64,000 bases of DNA, from NCBI RefSeq assembly GCF_003201475.1, contig NZ_QJJK01000009.1:1-64000 (forward strand), given 5' to 3'. Both the position numbers and the translations under genes were made by a program. Source of the DNA: Chelatococcus asaccharovorans (GTDB taxonomy: Bacteria > Pseudomonadota > Alphaproteobacteria > Rhizobiales > Beijerinckiaceae). This document shows, piece after piece, positions 17,171-28,333 of the stretch (within the stretch, counting starts at the first letter, position 1; each line of letters begins with the position of its first letter). The notes below the pieces were generated by a model. The model did not search any database, was not told the DNA's origin, and saw only the letters and a program-made list of their open reading frames with translations.

Positions 17171-19092
17171 ATGACCGCCCATCGCGAGCCCGCTGCCGCT
17201 TCGGCCGAGGCCCACAGCCCGGATATTCCGGGCGTGGATGAGTGGCGTGCGCTGGTGGACAAGGTGCTGAAGGGCGCCGATTTCGAGCGCGTGCTGGTCG
17301 GTCGCACGGCCGACGGGATCCGTATCGATCCGCTCTATGCCAAGGCAAGCGGCGCCCCGCGGGCCTTGCGCGCGGCGCCCGGACGCTGGACGATCGCCCA
17401 GCCGGTGGATCATCCGGACGGCGCGGAGGCGAACCGTCTGGCGCTCGCCGATCTCAACGGTGGGGCCGACGCGCTGACGCTTGTCTGCGAAGGCGCGCGC
17501 GGGGCGCGCGGGTTCGGGCTTCCGGTGACGGCGATTTCGGACGCGCTGGACAACGTGCATCTCGACCTGATCCGCCTGCGCGTCGAGCCGCCGCCCTTCG
17601 CCGGGCAGGCAGTCTTCGCAGCGCTCGGCGCGGTCATCGCCGGGCGCGGTCTCGATGCCGGTTCGCTCGCCATCGATTGGGGTGTCGATCCCATCGGCGA
17701 CATGGCCGCGACCGGAACGGCGCCGAAGCCTTGGCCGGAGCTCGCTACTGACGCGGCGGCGCTGGTCGCGTCCGTGCGTGCGGCCGGCTTCCGCGGCGCT
17801 GTCCTGCGTGCCGACGGGCGCGTGCATCACGAGGCCGGCGCCACCGAGGCGCAGGAACTCGCGGCGGTGCTCGCCTGCGGCGTGGCCTATCTCCGCGCCC
17901 TGGAGGCGGCGGGCGTGCCGCTGGATGAGGCGCGGCGCGCCATCAGCTTCACGCTGGTCGCCGATGCCGATGAATTCCTCACGGTGGCGAAGCTCCGCGC
18001 GCTGCGGCGTCTCTGGGCCGCCGTCGAGCGCGCCTCTGGGCTTGCGCCCGCGCCGATCCAACTCGCGGCGGAAACGGCGTGGCGGATGACGACCCGGCAT
18101 GATCCCTTCGTCAACATGCTGCGCAACACCATGGCCGTGTTTTCGGCGGCGGTCGGCGGGGCGGATGTCATCACCGTGCTGCCGCATACGGCGCCGCTTG
18201 GGCTGGCCGACGCTTTCGCCCGCCGCATGGCACGCAACACCCAGATCATCCTCGCCGAGGAAAGCAATATCTGGCGCGTCGCCGACCCGGCCGCCGGTGC
18301 CGGCGGCTTCGAGGCCTTGACGGCCGCGCTCTGCGACACGGCTTGGGGCCTGTTCCAGCGCATCGAGGCCGAGGGCGGTCTCGCGGCGATGCTCGCGAGC
18401 GGGGCCTGGCAGGCTGAGGTGGCCACAGCGCGGGAGGCGCGCGCCAAGGCGATCGCGCGGCGGAAGCAGCCTTTGACCGGCACGACCGCCTTCCCGAACC
18501 TTGATGAGGCCCCCGTGGCCGTGCTGATGCCGGCGGTGCAGCCGGAGGAGGAAACAGGCGCAGATATCCCCGCCGCGGCGTTCCCTGCCATGAAGGCGGC
18601 GCGGGTGGCGGAACCCGTCGAGCGCCTGCGTGACCACGCCGTGGCGCGGGGCTATACGGTTTTACTCGCCACGCTCGGCAAGCCGGCCGATTTCGCGGCG
18701 CGCGCGGGCTTCGCGCGGGGTGTCTTCGAGACGGGTGGGCTTCGCACCACGGGCAGTGAGGGTTTTGCGTCCTATGAGGCGCTCATCGCGGCCTATCGCG
18801 CGTCGGGTGCTCCCATCGCCTGCATCTCATCCTCCGATGATCGCTATGACAGCCTGGCGGCCGATGCCGCAGTTCCCGGCGAAACGCTGGCCGAGGAGGC
18901 CGCCCGCGGCCTCGTTGCGGCCGGCTGCGAGATGGTGATGCTGGCCGGTGCCGGCGGGGCGCGCGAGGCGGCGCGGCGCGAGGCCGGTGTCGACGCGTTT
19001 CTCGTGGCGGGCATGGATGTGGTCGATTTCCTCGAGAAGACGATGGCGCGGCTCGATGCGCAGGATGCGTCATCCGAAGCGGAGGGCGGAGC

Positions 19093-19096
<4 letters not shown>
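17171..19096 (+). CDS. mutA: Methylmalonyl-CoA mutase small (beta) subunit
   Basis: This 641-residue subunit pairs with the catalytic large subunit to convert methylmalonyl-CoA to succinyl-CoA. It has the mutase TIM-barrel region ([21 protein letters not shown]) and a C-terminal cobalamin-domain relic that lacks the DxHxxG base-off motif, as expected of the non-catalytic chain. GGAGG precedes the ATG at 17171. It overlaps mutB by 4 bp (ATGA). Confidence 0.93.
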
Positions 19097-21261
<2,165 letters not shown>

Positions 21262-21278
21262 AGGGGTAAAGGTCTGCC

Positions 21279-21689
21279 ATGATCGGACGCTTGAACCATG
21301 TGGCCATCGCCGTGCCGGATCTCGACGCCGCGGCGGCGCTCTATCGCGACAGCCTCGGCGCGGACGTGACGCCGGCGCAGATATTGCCGGCCCATGGCGT
21401 GCGGCTTGTGTTCGTCAATCTGCCGAACACGAAGATCGAGCTGATGGAGCCGCTCGACGAAAGTTCGCCGATCGCCTCCTTTCTGGCGAAGAACCCGTCT
21501 GGCGGGATTCACCATGTCTGCTACGAGGTGGACGACATCCTCGCCGCGCGCGACCACCTCACGGCGACCGGCGCGCGCGTGCTGGGCAGCGGCGAGCCCA
21601 AGACGGGTGCGCATGGCCTGCCCGTCTTGTTCCTGCATCCCAAGGACTTCAACGGCACGCTGATCGAGCTGGAAGAAGCCGCGTCTTAG
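21279..21689 (+). CDS. mce: Methylmalonyl-CoA epimerase
   Basis: The enzyme racemises the (S)-methylmalonyl-CoA made by PccAB to the (R) form used by the mutase. The 136-residue vicinal-oxygen-chelate protein has the metal-binding pattern LNHVAIAVPD, GGIHHVCYEVDD and FNGTLIELEE. An AAGGGG/AAAGG site precedes the ATG, 17 bp after mutB, so it closes the operon. The TAG stop lies within a 17-base sequence identical to the end of the MITE-like element at 36.5 kb. Confidence 0.94.
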   Translation: MIGRLNHVAIAVPDLDAAAALYRDSLGADVTPAQILPAHGVRLVFVNLPNTKIELMEPLDESSPIASFLAKNPSGGIHHVCYEVDDILAARDHLTATGARVLGSGEPKTGAHGLPVLFLHPKDFNGTLIELEEAAS

Positions 21690-21703
21690 GGTCAGGACCC
21701 ATT
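21687..21703. repeat. Lone 17-bp copy of the MITE terminal repeat
   Basis: TAGGGTCAGGACCCATT here is identical to the left end of the element at 36529-36809 including its TA. Only this one end is visible; no matching right end occurs in the following 160 bp before the next gene. It overlaps the stop codon of mce. The rest of 21704-21851 holds nothing else I can identify. Confidence 0.6.
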
Positions 21704-21851
21704 GTCTGGGCCCGCGTCGATCCGCACCAGATCCATTGCGGGTCACGGAGAATATCCAAACTGGATCCTTGCCTCACTCGCGCGGCGCGAGAACTGAACT
21801 ATCGTCTCATGCGGCGTCATTCCGTGGCGGAGGAGATAGGCGGGCTCGGTC

Positions 21852-22910
21852 ATGATCAGGCGGTTTGAATACAATGCCCGTCCGGCTCGGATCATCTTTG
21901 GACCAGGCGCCGTCGCGCGTCTGGCTGACGAGATTACGGCAAGTGGTTGCCGGCGCGCGCTCCTGCTTTCGACGCCAGGCCGAAGGAAGGACGCCGAGGC
22001 GATCGCGCGCGCGCTGGATTCCAGAGCTGCCGGCCTATTCGCGGGGGCCGCCATGCATACGCCGGTCGCGGTGACCGAGCAGGCCATGCAGGTGTTTGCC
22101 GCCGTGAATGCGGACTGCGTCGTCGCCTTCGGAGGCGGCTCGACCATCGGGCTCGGCAAGGCCATCGCCTACCGCAACGGTGCTACGCAATTCGTCATCG
22201 TGACCACCTATGCCGGCTCCGAGGTCACGCCGGTTCTCGGTCAAACCGAAAACGGCCTCAAGACCACGGTTCTGCATTCACGCATTCTCCCGGACGTCGT
22301 CCTTTACGATCCTGAACTCACCTTGGACCTTCCGGTCGAGACGAGCGTCAACAGCGCTCTCAACGCCATGGCCCATGCCGTGGAGGGGCTCTATGCGCAG
22401 GACCGTAATCCTCTCTCTTCCCTGTCCGCCGTCGAGGGCATCCGCTCGCTGCTGCAGGCCTTGCCGATTATCGCCCGCAATCCGCGAGACATCGATGCAC
22501 GCGGTCAGGCTCTCTATGGTTCATGGCTTTGCGGCACCGTCCTCGGCACTGTGGGAATGGCGCTGCACCACAAGCTTTGTCACACGCTGGGCGGCAGCTT
22601 CGGTCTTCCCCATGCGGAGACCCACGCGGTTCTCTTGCCCCACTGCGTTGCCTACAACATGAGCGCGGCCGCAGAGGCGCTGGCGCCTCTCGCGGCGTTC
22701 TTCAAGGGATCGATCGCCGGCGGCCTCCATGACTTTGCCACATCGCTCGGTGCGCCGCGTTCGCTCCGGGAGCTTGGCCTGCAGGCCGCCGATCTCGATC
22801 GCGCGGCGGAGCTCGCCGTCCGGAATCCCTACTGGAACCCGCGCCCAGTAGAAAAGGAACCGATCCGGGACGTGCTCCGGCAAGCCTGGGAAGGCCGCAG
22901 GCCGCAATAA
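21852..22910 (+). CDS. Maleylacetate reductase
   Basis: This 352-residue iron-alcohol-dehydrogenase-family enzyme reduces maleylacetate to 3-oxoadipate with NAD(P)H. It shows the nucleotide-binding AFGGGSTIGLGKAIAYR, TTYAGSEVTPV, and the metal-region histidines in ALNAMAHAVEGLY and HHKLCHTLGGSFGLPHAETH. It is followed 21 bp later by hydroxyquinol 1,2-dioxygenase, which makes its substrate, so the substrate assignment rests on both sequence and context. Confidence 0.92.
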   Translation: MIRRFEYNARPARIIFGPGAVARLADEITASGCRRALLLSTPGRRKDAEAIARALDSRAAGLFAGAAMHTPVAVTEQAMQVFAAVNADCVVAFGGGSTIGLGKAIAYRNGATQFVIVTTYAGSEVTPVLGQTENGLKTTVLHSRILPDVVLYDPELTLDLPVETSVNSALNAMAHAVEGLYAQDRNPLSSLSAVEGIRSLLQALPIIARNPRDIDARGQALYGSWLCGTVLGTVGMALHHKLCHTLGGSFGLPHAETHAVLLPHCVAYNMSAAAEALAPLAAFFKGSIAGGLHDFATSLGAPRSLRELGLQAADLDRAAELAVRNPYWNPRPVEKEPIRDVLRQAWEGRRPQ

Positions 22911-22931
22911 GGACACGGGGAGGGAAACAAC

Positions 22932-23792
22932 ATGGCGGACTATTTCACCGAGGCGCATTCCGCAGAGGTGGTCAACGGGCGTATGGGACACACGGTCAAT
23001 CCCCGGCTTGGCCTGGTGATGTCGTCGCTCGTCAAGCATTTGCACGCCTTTGCCAAAGATGTCGGCCTCACCCAGAAGGAATGGGAGCTCGCCATCGACT
23101 TTCTGACGCGCACCGGCCAGCTCTGTGATGACGAGCGTCAGGAATTCATCCTGCTCAGCGACACCTTGGGATTATCCATGCTGGTTGATGCGATCAACAA
23201 CCGCAGGCCGGAAGGTGCAACGGAGAATACGGTGCTCGGCCCTTTTCATGTCGCGGGGGCACCGCTCCGGTCGATGGGGGACAATATCTCGCTGGATGGC
23301 AAGGGCGAGACATGTCTCTTCAGGGGGCGGGTCGTCGACCTCGACGGAACACCGATCGAAGGTGCCCGCATCGACGTCTGGTCCGACAATCCCGATGGAT
23401 ATTACGACGTTCAGCAGCCCGGCATCCAACCGAAATGGAACAACCGCGGCCTCTTCGTGACCGGGGCCGACGGCCGATACTGGTTCATCGGCATTAAGCC
23501 GGTCGCCTATCCTATTCCAGATGACGGGCCTGTCGGGCAGATGCTGCACAATCTCGGCCGCCATCCGTATCGCCCTGCTCACACCCATTTTCTCGTCACC
23601 GCCGACGGCTACCAGACATTGGTGACCCATACCTTCGTCGGGGACGATCCCTATTTGACCTCGGATGCGGTGTTCGGTGTGAAGAACAGCCTTATCGCAC
23701 CTTTCATACGGGTCGACGCGGAGACGGTCTGGCGCTCAGATTTCGATTTCGTGCTGACGCCGATCGCCCGGGCCGGAACGGCAGCGGGCTGA
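22932..23792 (+). CDS. Hydroxyquinol 1,2-dioxygenase (intradiol)
   Basis: The enzyme cleaves hydroxyquinol (1,2,4-trihydroxybenzene) to maleylacetate. The 286-residue protein has the N-terminal intradiol dimerisation domain and an Fe(III) site that I place at about Y158, Y193, H217 and H219 (DGYYDVQ, VAYPIPDDGP, RPAHTHF). GGGGAGGG precedes the ATG. With the maleylacetate reductase it forms the lower part of resorcinol-type pathways. No recognisable hydroxylase oxygenase subunit lies nearby. Confidence 0.92.
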   Translation: MADYFTEAHSAEVVNGRMGHTVNPRLGLVMSSLVKHLHAFAKDVGLTQKEWELAIDFLTRTGQLCDDERQEFILLSDTLGLSMLVDAINNRRPEGATENTVLGPFHVAGAPLRSMGDNISLDGKGETCLFRGRVVDLDGTPIEGARIDVWSDNPDGYYDVQQPGIQPKWNNRGLFVTGADGRYWFIGIKPVAYPIPDDGPVGQMLHNLGRHPYRPAHTHFLVTADGYQTLVTHTFVGDDPYLTSDAVFGVKNSLIAPFIRVDAETVWRSDFDFVLTPIARAGTAAG

Positions 23793-23927
23793 AACACGGC
23801 TGCAGCCTCACCGCCGGTTATCGTGCCGGCGGTATTGCAATGTCCTTTTGCCGTGACCTGATCGCGCCGCCTGCGGCAAGACGCCCCCCGCCCCCAGGAC
23901 CGCGCCTGCACCGCTTGTGCTCTGTGA

Positions 23928-24212
23928 TCATCGGTTGTCGACGCGATTGATGAATCGGTGGATCGTGATCTCTCCCCACACGCCGGCGCGATTGAAGGGA
24001 TCGTTTCTGTTGAATTCCTCGACGTCCTCCCTGCTCCGGGCTTCGACCAGGAAATGCGAACCGATCATTCGATCCTCGGTCTCGTGGAGCAGAGGTCCGG
24101 AAAGGAGATTGCGAATGGCAGCGGTCTCCAGATAGGCCTTGTGGGCATCGTAATTCGCCAGGCGGCGCGCCGCGGCGTCGGGCTTGTCGATGCAGGTGAT
24201 GATGAACAACAT
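23928..24212 (-). CDS. YciI-like (YCII-domain) protein
   Basis: The 94-residue protein matches the YCII-related ferredoxin-like fold: LFIITCIDKPDA at the start, GSHFLVEARSREDVEEF and NDPFNRAGVWGEITIHRF at the end. AGGAG precedes the ATG at 24212; a TTG two codons upstream is less likely. Family members bind or turn over small aromatics in several catabolic clusters, but this one is uncharacterised. It is convergent with the dioxygenase gene. Confidence 0.82.
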   Translation of the reverse strand: MLFIITCIDKPDAAARRLANYDAHKAYLETAAIRNLLSGPLLHETEDRMIGSHFLVEARSREDVEEFNRNDPFNRAGVWGEITIHRFINRVDNR

Positions 24213-24413
24213 GAGCAAACTCCTGTGATGGACCGACGGAACGCGTCGGGTGCTGCGTCACGAAATTTTCGCCAGGCCGTGGCCTCTGGACACATTTTGC
24301 GCCGGTCTTGCCGTTCTTCGCCGACATCGAGACCGGTGAACTGTGGGCTTCGGTTGACGAAAGCCGCACGGATTGGCCGACGGCATCCGCGGGCCACGCG
24401 ATACGGTCAAGTC

Positions 24414-24488
24414 ATGGGCACGGTGCATATGGGCACGGCGCAGATGGGCACGGTGCATATGGGCACGGCGCAGATGGACACGGCGCTG
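24414..24488. repeat. 15-bp tandem repeat, five units
   Basis: ATGGGCACGGTGCAT and ATGGGCACGGCGCAG alternate twice (30-bp period), followed by a diverged fifth unit ATGGACACGGCGCTG. The array lies in the 450-bp gap 24213-24662 between the YciI gene and the reductase gene. I see no supported gene in that gap; short frames through the repeat give only low-complexity His-Gly or Cys-Pro strings. Confidence 0.8.
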
Positions 24489-24662
24489 CGCAGATGTCCG
24501 GAATCAACGAGATCCTGTCCTTCCTGCATCGGTTGGGGCGCGTGGACGTGACCATTCCGACGGACCCGGGACAATCGGCGTTTCGTCCATTCTGGATGTT
24601 TGTGGGCTCGCCGCCTGCCTCTGTGCGCTGCACAGTCGGGCGACACTGGTTCGGAGGGCGCA

Positions 24663-25529
24663 ATGAGCGACATGAAGAAACCCGCTATCGGCTGGATCGG
24701 GATCGGCAAGATGGGGTATCCGATGATCCGCCGGCTCATCGATGCCGGCTACAGCATACAGGCCACGGACAATGATCCGGCCGGGCTCGACCGGGCACGG
24801 TCGGCTGGCGCGTCGGCGGCGGTCTCCCTGCAGGACGTCGCGGCACGGTCCGACATCGTCATCTCCATGATCCCCAACGATCAGGCCTTGCGCGCGATCG
24901 TTTCCGGTCCGCGCGGACTGGCCGGCCAGCTTGCGGGAAAGATTTTCGTCGACATGAGCACGGTTTCGCCCACGGTGTCGGCGGAGATCGCCACGGCGAT
25001 CGGCAGCGGCGCGGCATACATTCGCGCGCCGGTCTCAGGCAGCACGGAAACGGCCGAAGCCGGCAAGCTCACCGTGCTCGCTTCGGGCCCCCTCGGCGCA
25101 TTCGAGACATGCCATGACGTCTTCAACGTTTTGGCGGCCCGGCAATACTATCTGGGCGACGGAGAGCAGGCGCGGTATCTCAAATTGGTCCTCAACAGTC
25201 TTGTCGCCGGATCGGCGGCCCTGGTGGCGGAAGCCCTTGAACTGGGGCGCGCCGGCGGTATCGAGATCGGAACGCTGATGGACGTTCTCTGCGACAGCGT
25301 GGTTGCCTCGCCGCTCATCCTCTACAAGCGCCATGCGATTGAAACGAACAGCTATGCGCCGGCCTTCACCGTAAACCAGATGGTCAAGGACACGACGCTG
25401 ATCGCCGCCGCGGCCGCTGCCAAAAGCGTTGTCATGCCGATGAATGATTTCGTGAACAGCAAGTTCAAGGCGGCGGCCTCGGCCGGTCTCGGGGAGGAAG
25501 ACTTCTTCGTCCTGGCCCGCAGCCCGTGA
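24663..25529 (+). CDS. NAD(P)-dependent 3-hydroxyisobutyrate dehydrogenase-family reductase
   Basis: The 288-residue beta-hydroxyacid dehydrogenase has the Rossmann start IGWIGIGKMGYPMIRRL, the substrate motif APVSGSTETAEAGKLTVLAS and the catalytic lysine in YLKLVLNSLVAG. GGAGGGC precedes the ATG. The substrate is not determined; relatives act on 3-hydroxyisobutyrate, tartronate semialdehyde or succinic semialdehyde. Its stop is 2 bp from the convergent stop of the regulator-like fusion gene. Confidence 0.85.
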   Translation: MSDMKKPAIGWIGIGKMGYPMIRRLIDAGYSIQATDNDPAGLDRARSAGASAAVSLQDVAARSDIVISMIPNDQALRAIVSGPRGLAGQLAGKIFVDMSTVSPTVSAEIATAIGSGAAYIRAPVSGSTETAEAGKLTVLASGPLGAFETCHDVFNVLAARQYYLGDGEQARYLKLVLNSLVAGSAALVAEALELGRAGGIEIGTLMDVLCDSVVASPLILYKRHAIETNSYAPAFTVNQMVKDTTLIAAAAAAKSVVMPMNDFVNSKFKAAASAGLGEEDFFVLARSP

Positions 25530-25531
25530 TT

Positions 25532-27235
25532 TTATGCTTCATCGGTCGCGCGAATGCGGGCGTTCGCATCGGCAAGCCCCTCGTTGATGGACTTCGAACC
25601 CGAAAGGATGCGGTGAACCTCCTGCCCGAGTATCGTTTCGATGCGGACATATTTAGGGATGGCCGGTCTCTGCCAGACATTCAGCAGGCGCTTCTGTGCG
25701 AGCGACTTGACCAGATTGTAGACAGGAAAATTGACCTGGGCACCGAGGTCGCCATTCAGGCTGAACAGGGGCGAAAGCGGCAGGCCGTCCTTCGCCCGCG
25801 CGCTGTCTGCCGACGACATCCAGGCCATCGTCCGAAGCGCCATCTCCTTGCGGCCGTCCGGAAGGTTCGATGGGACGGCAAAGACGAAACCGCCAAGCGG
25901 GCTCATGCTCCGCCCGCGTTTTCCGGCCGGAGGCGCGACATAGGAGACACGCCTTTTGACCACCGAGTCGATGTCCATCTCGAACCGGGTCGCATGAACC
26001 GACCAGGTGTAGGTCATCGCCGCCCTGCCATGAAGGAAGAGATCGAGTGACTCCCGCCAGGAGGCATTGAGAACATTGGGGGGAGAAATGGCCAGCAACT
26101 CGCGCATGTATTCAAGCGCTTCCACCGCCGCATAGCTGTCTATCAACGCCCTGATCTTGCGGCCGTTAAGCTCTTCCTTCTCGAAATTACCTCTCACCTG
26201 TGCGAGGTCGACGATGGGCGCGCCGCAGCAGCCGAGAATGAACATGAAGGTATGGGCGATATCGATGCCTTCCTGCCCGTTCCAGGCGATCCCGAAACGT
26301 CCGGCGGCCGGATCATGCAGTGCCTTTCCACAGCGAAGCACATCCTCGAAAGTGGTTGGAAGCTTCAGTGCGTGCCGTTCGAACACGTCGCGCCTGGCCG
26401 CCATGATCTGCGCCGTGGCATAGCTAGGAAGGCCGAAGGGTCTCTGCCGCCAGTGTCCAAGATCCCAGACCTGCGGATGGAAGCTCGGCGCCATGGTTGC
26501 GTTGGCCTCAACAAGCGGGCCAAGGTCGACAAGGGCTCCGCGAGAGGCGAATTCGGCAACCCAGGGCCCGTTGAGAGAAACGATGTCGTATTTCGAAGTC
26601 TGGCGCGCGGCGTTCTCTATCAGCTCTTCGTGGAGATCGTCTAGATTCAGCAGGGAAAAATTGCCAAAGCTTCCTATCCGCTGGCGAAAATCTGACCAGA
26701 CATGGCGGATCGACTGGAAATAATAGTCGTCGTGAAACAGGAAGCGGGCCTGCTCGACGCCACTGATGCTCTTTACAATACGTGTCTGCTGCTCGTTCAA
26801 AGCGAGCGCCTGATGTTCTCCGCCGAAGAAGTAGTCGTCCGCGTCCCCACCTGCCGCCCCGACGTAAATCTTCGTGAGCTCCGCCTTGATCTCTCGGGCA
26901 TAGGCGAAGAAATCCCGAATGAGCCTGGCGCTCGGAACGATATCGAATCGTTTGCCGCCGCGCCCTTGCCGCTCGAAAAGGCCCTGATCGATCAGCTCGC
27001 CGATCCGCCGATGGGCCGTGGCATAGGGAAGGCTCGAAACCTGGATCAGCTCGGTGATCGTCACCGGGCGCCCTTCGATGAAGCGCTGAATCAGATAGCT
27101 TACCATCCTCCACTGGGCTTCGCTCTCTCCGAAGGGCATGATCAGCTGAAAGCGGTCCCTGATGCGAGCGATGAACGAAATGACGCGTGCAATCTCATAA
27201 GCATTCGGTTGAACCAACGTACGATCTTCGGTCAT
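25532..27235 (-). CDS. Winged-HTH fused to ABC-type solute-binding domain; putative ligand-sensing regulator
   Basis: The 567-residue protein has no signal peptide or membrane segment. Residues about 40-110 form a MarR-like winged helix-turn-helix (VTITELIQVSSLPYATAHRR, then a wing GRGGKRFDIV). Residues about 160-560 look like a family 1 extracellular solute-binding protein (WVAEFASRGALVDLGPLVE, GKRGRSMSPLGGFVFAVP). Sugar-type binding proteins are normally periplasmic, so a cytoplasmic copy with a DNA-binding domain suggests a transcription factor that senses the solute imported by the ABC system. It is 255 bp downstream of the permease genes on the same strand. Target and ligand are unknown. 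Confidence 0.8.
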   Translation of the reverse strand: MTEDRTLVQPNAYEIARVISFIARIRDRFQLIMPFGESEAQWRMVSYLIQRFIEGRPVTITELIQVSSLPYATAHRRIGELIDQGLFERQGRGGKRFDIVPSARLIRDFFAYAREIKAELTKIYVGAAGGDADDYFFGGEHQALALNEQQTRIVKSISGVEQARFLFHDDYYFQSIRHVWSDFRQRIGSFGNFSLLNLDDLHEELIENAARQTSKYDIVSLNGPWVAEFASRGALVDLGPLVEANATMAPSFHPQVWDLGHWRQRPFGLPSYATAQIMAARRDVFERHALKLPTTFEDVLRCGKALHDPAAGRFGIAWNGQEGIDIAHTFMFILGCCGAPIVDLAQVRGNFEKEELNGRKIRALIDSYAAVEALEYMRELLAISPPNVLNASWRESLDLFLHGRAAMTYTWSVHATRFEMDIDSVVKRRVSYVAPPAGKRGRSMSPLGGFVFAVPSNLPDGRKEMALRTMAWMSSADSARAKDGLPLSPLFSLNGDLGAQVNFPVYNLVKSLAQKRLLNVWQRPAIPKYVRIETILGQEVHRILSGSKSINEGLADANARIRATDEA

Positions 27236-27398
27236 CGCGCCTGAGGTAGTCCTTGTTGCTTCACCGAATCCCGGAAAACATGCTCTTCCGAACGAAACGT
27301 CCGGCCAAGATGAGTTCGGTGCCTGCTCCTGTCGCCATCGCGGATTCGTATTATATCTGAGCCGAGGCGCGATTAGAAATCCCGGCCGGCGGCATCGG

Positions 27399-27420
27399 GA
27401 CAGGCGTTTGGGCGCCTGTC
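27399..27420. other. Stem-loop between permease and wHTH-SBP genes
   Basis: GACAGGCG (27399-27406) pairs with CGCCTGTC (27413-27420) around a 6-base loop, 71 bases after the permease stop and 164 before the regulator start. It could reduce read-through into the regulator gene or stabilise the upstream message. No U-tract is present. Confidence 0.4.
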
Positions 27421-27490
27421 GGTTCCACGGTCTTGAACGGTCGCGGCGGGGGCGCGCATATCCGGTTATGCGATTGGTGGGGCGCCAGGA

Positions 27491-28333
27491 TCAGCCCTTG
27501 ACGGCCCCGGCGCTCAGGCCCGAGACGAAGTATTTCTGGACGAAGAGGAACAGAATGACGGGCGGCAAGGTGAAGATCAGTGCCGTGGCCATGATCTGGT
27601 TCCAGGGCGTCACATATTCTCCCATGAGCGACGAAAGACCGATTGTTCCGACCCACTGATCAACAGTCCGCAGCAGCGTTCTCGCCAGCATGAATTCATC
27701 CCATGCATTCAGGAAGGAGAAAATGGATGCTGCAATGACACCAGGCAGTGAGAGCGGCACGACAATCCGTGCCGCGATATAGATCCACGATGCGCCGTCG
27801 ATGCGCGCCGCCTCATCGATCTCGAAGGGAACGCCGTCGAAGACCGTCTTCAGCATCCATACCATGACAGGCAAAGAGAAGGCTGCATTGGCGATCACCA
27901 CGCCGACCATGCTATCGGCCAAGCCGAGTTTGATGAAGGTCGTGTAGAGCGGGATGATCAACACGATGGGCGGCATCATCTGCGTGCCGAGGATCGATAG
28001 CGTCATCAGGCCCTTATGCCTGAAGTTGAATCGCGACAGGCCGTAGGCGGCGGGAATGCCGATGGACAGGGCGACCAGCGTCGATATCGTCGAGACCAGG
28101 AACGAGTTCAGCAGCCAATGAAAAAGCCGTGTTTCGAAGAGAATGGTCCGAAACGTTTCGATGAACGCGCCGTCCGGCAGCAGCGCCGGCGGATAAGCCG
28201 TGGCGGCCGCAGGGCTTTCGAGCGCCGATTTCAGCATCCAGAGAAACGGGATGGCGACCACAAAGGCCAGGCTATAGGCAAGCAGCGCCGCGATCCAGTT
28301 CGTACGGGCCATCATAGTCCGGTCATTCTGCAT
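27491..28333 (-). CDS. ABC transporter permease, MalG/CUT1 type
   Basis: The 280-residue inner-membrane permease has about six transmembrane segments and the EAA loop EIDEAARIDGASWIYIAARI. The ATG at 28333 lies inside the end of the partner permease gene (11-bp overlap), showing coupling. CUT1 permeases import oligosaccharides, glycerol phosphates or related solutes. No cognate ATPase gene is nearby. Confidence 0.88.
   Translation of the reverse strand: MQNDRTMMARTNWIAALLAYSLAFVVAIPFLWMLKSALESPAAATAYPPALLPDGAFIETFRTILFETRLFHWLLNSFLVSTISTLVALSIGIPAAYGLSRFNFRHKGLMTLSILGTQMMPPIVLIIPLYTTFIKLGLADSMVGVVIANAAFSLPVMVWMLKTVFDGVPFEIDEAARIDGASWIYIAARIVVPLSLPGVIAASIFSFLNAWDEFMLARTLLRTVDQWVGTIGLSSLMGEYVTPWNQIMATALIFTLPPVILFLFVQKYFVSGLSAGAVKG

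Noticed and set aside
16751-18637. A 628-codon minus-strand frame
   Set aside because: Antisense to pccA/mutA and Arg-rich without domains.
24414-24488. Sigma-54 promoter suggested by repeated GGCACG
   Set aside because: The GC dinucleotide needed about 10 bases downstream of the GG is not in register, and no enhancer-binding regulator is nearby.
24407-24739. Minus-strand frame with repeated Ala/Cys-Pro units resembling a repeat protein
   Set aside because: The pattern is just the 15-bp tandem repeat translated; flanking sequence has no coding character and it overlaps the start of the reductase gene.
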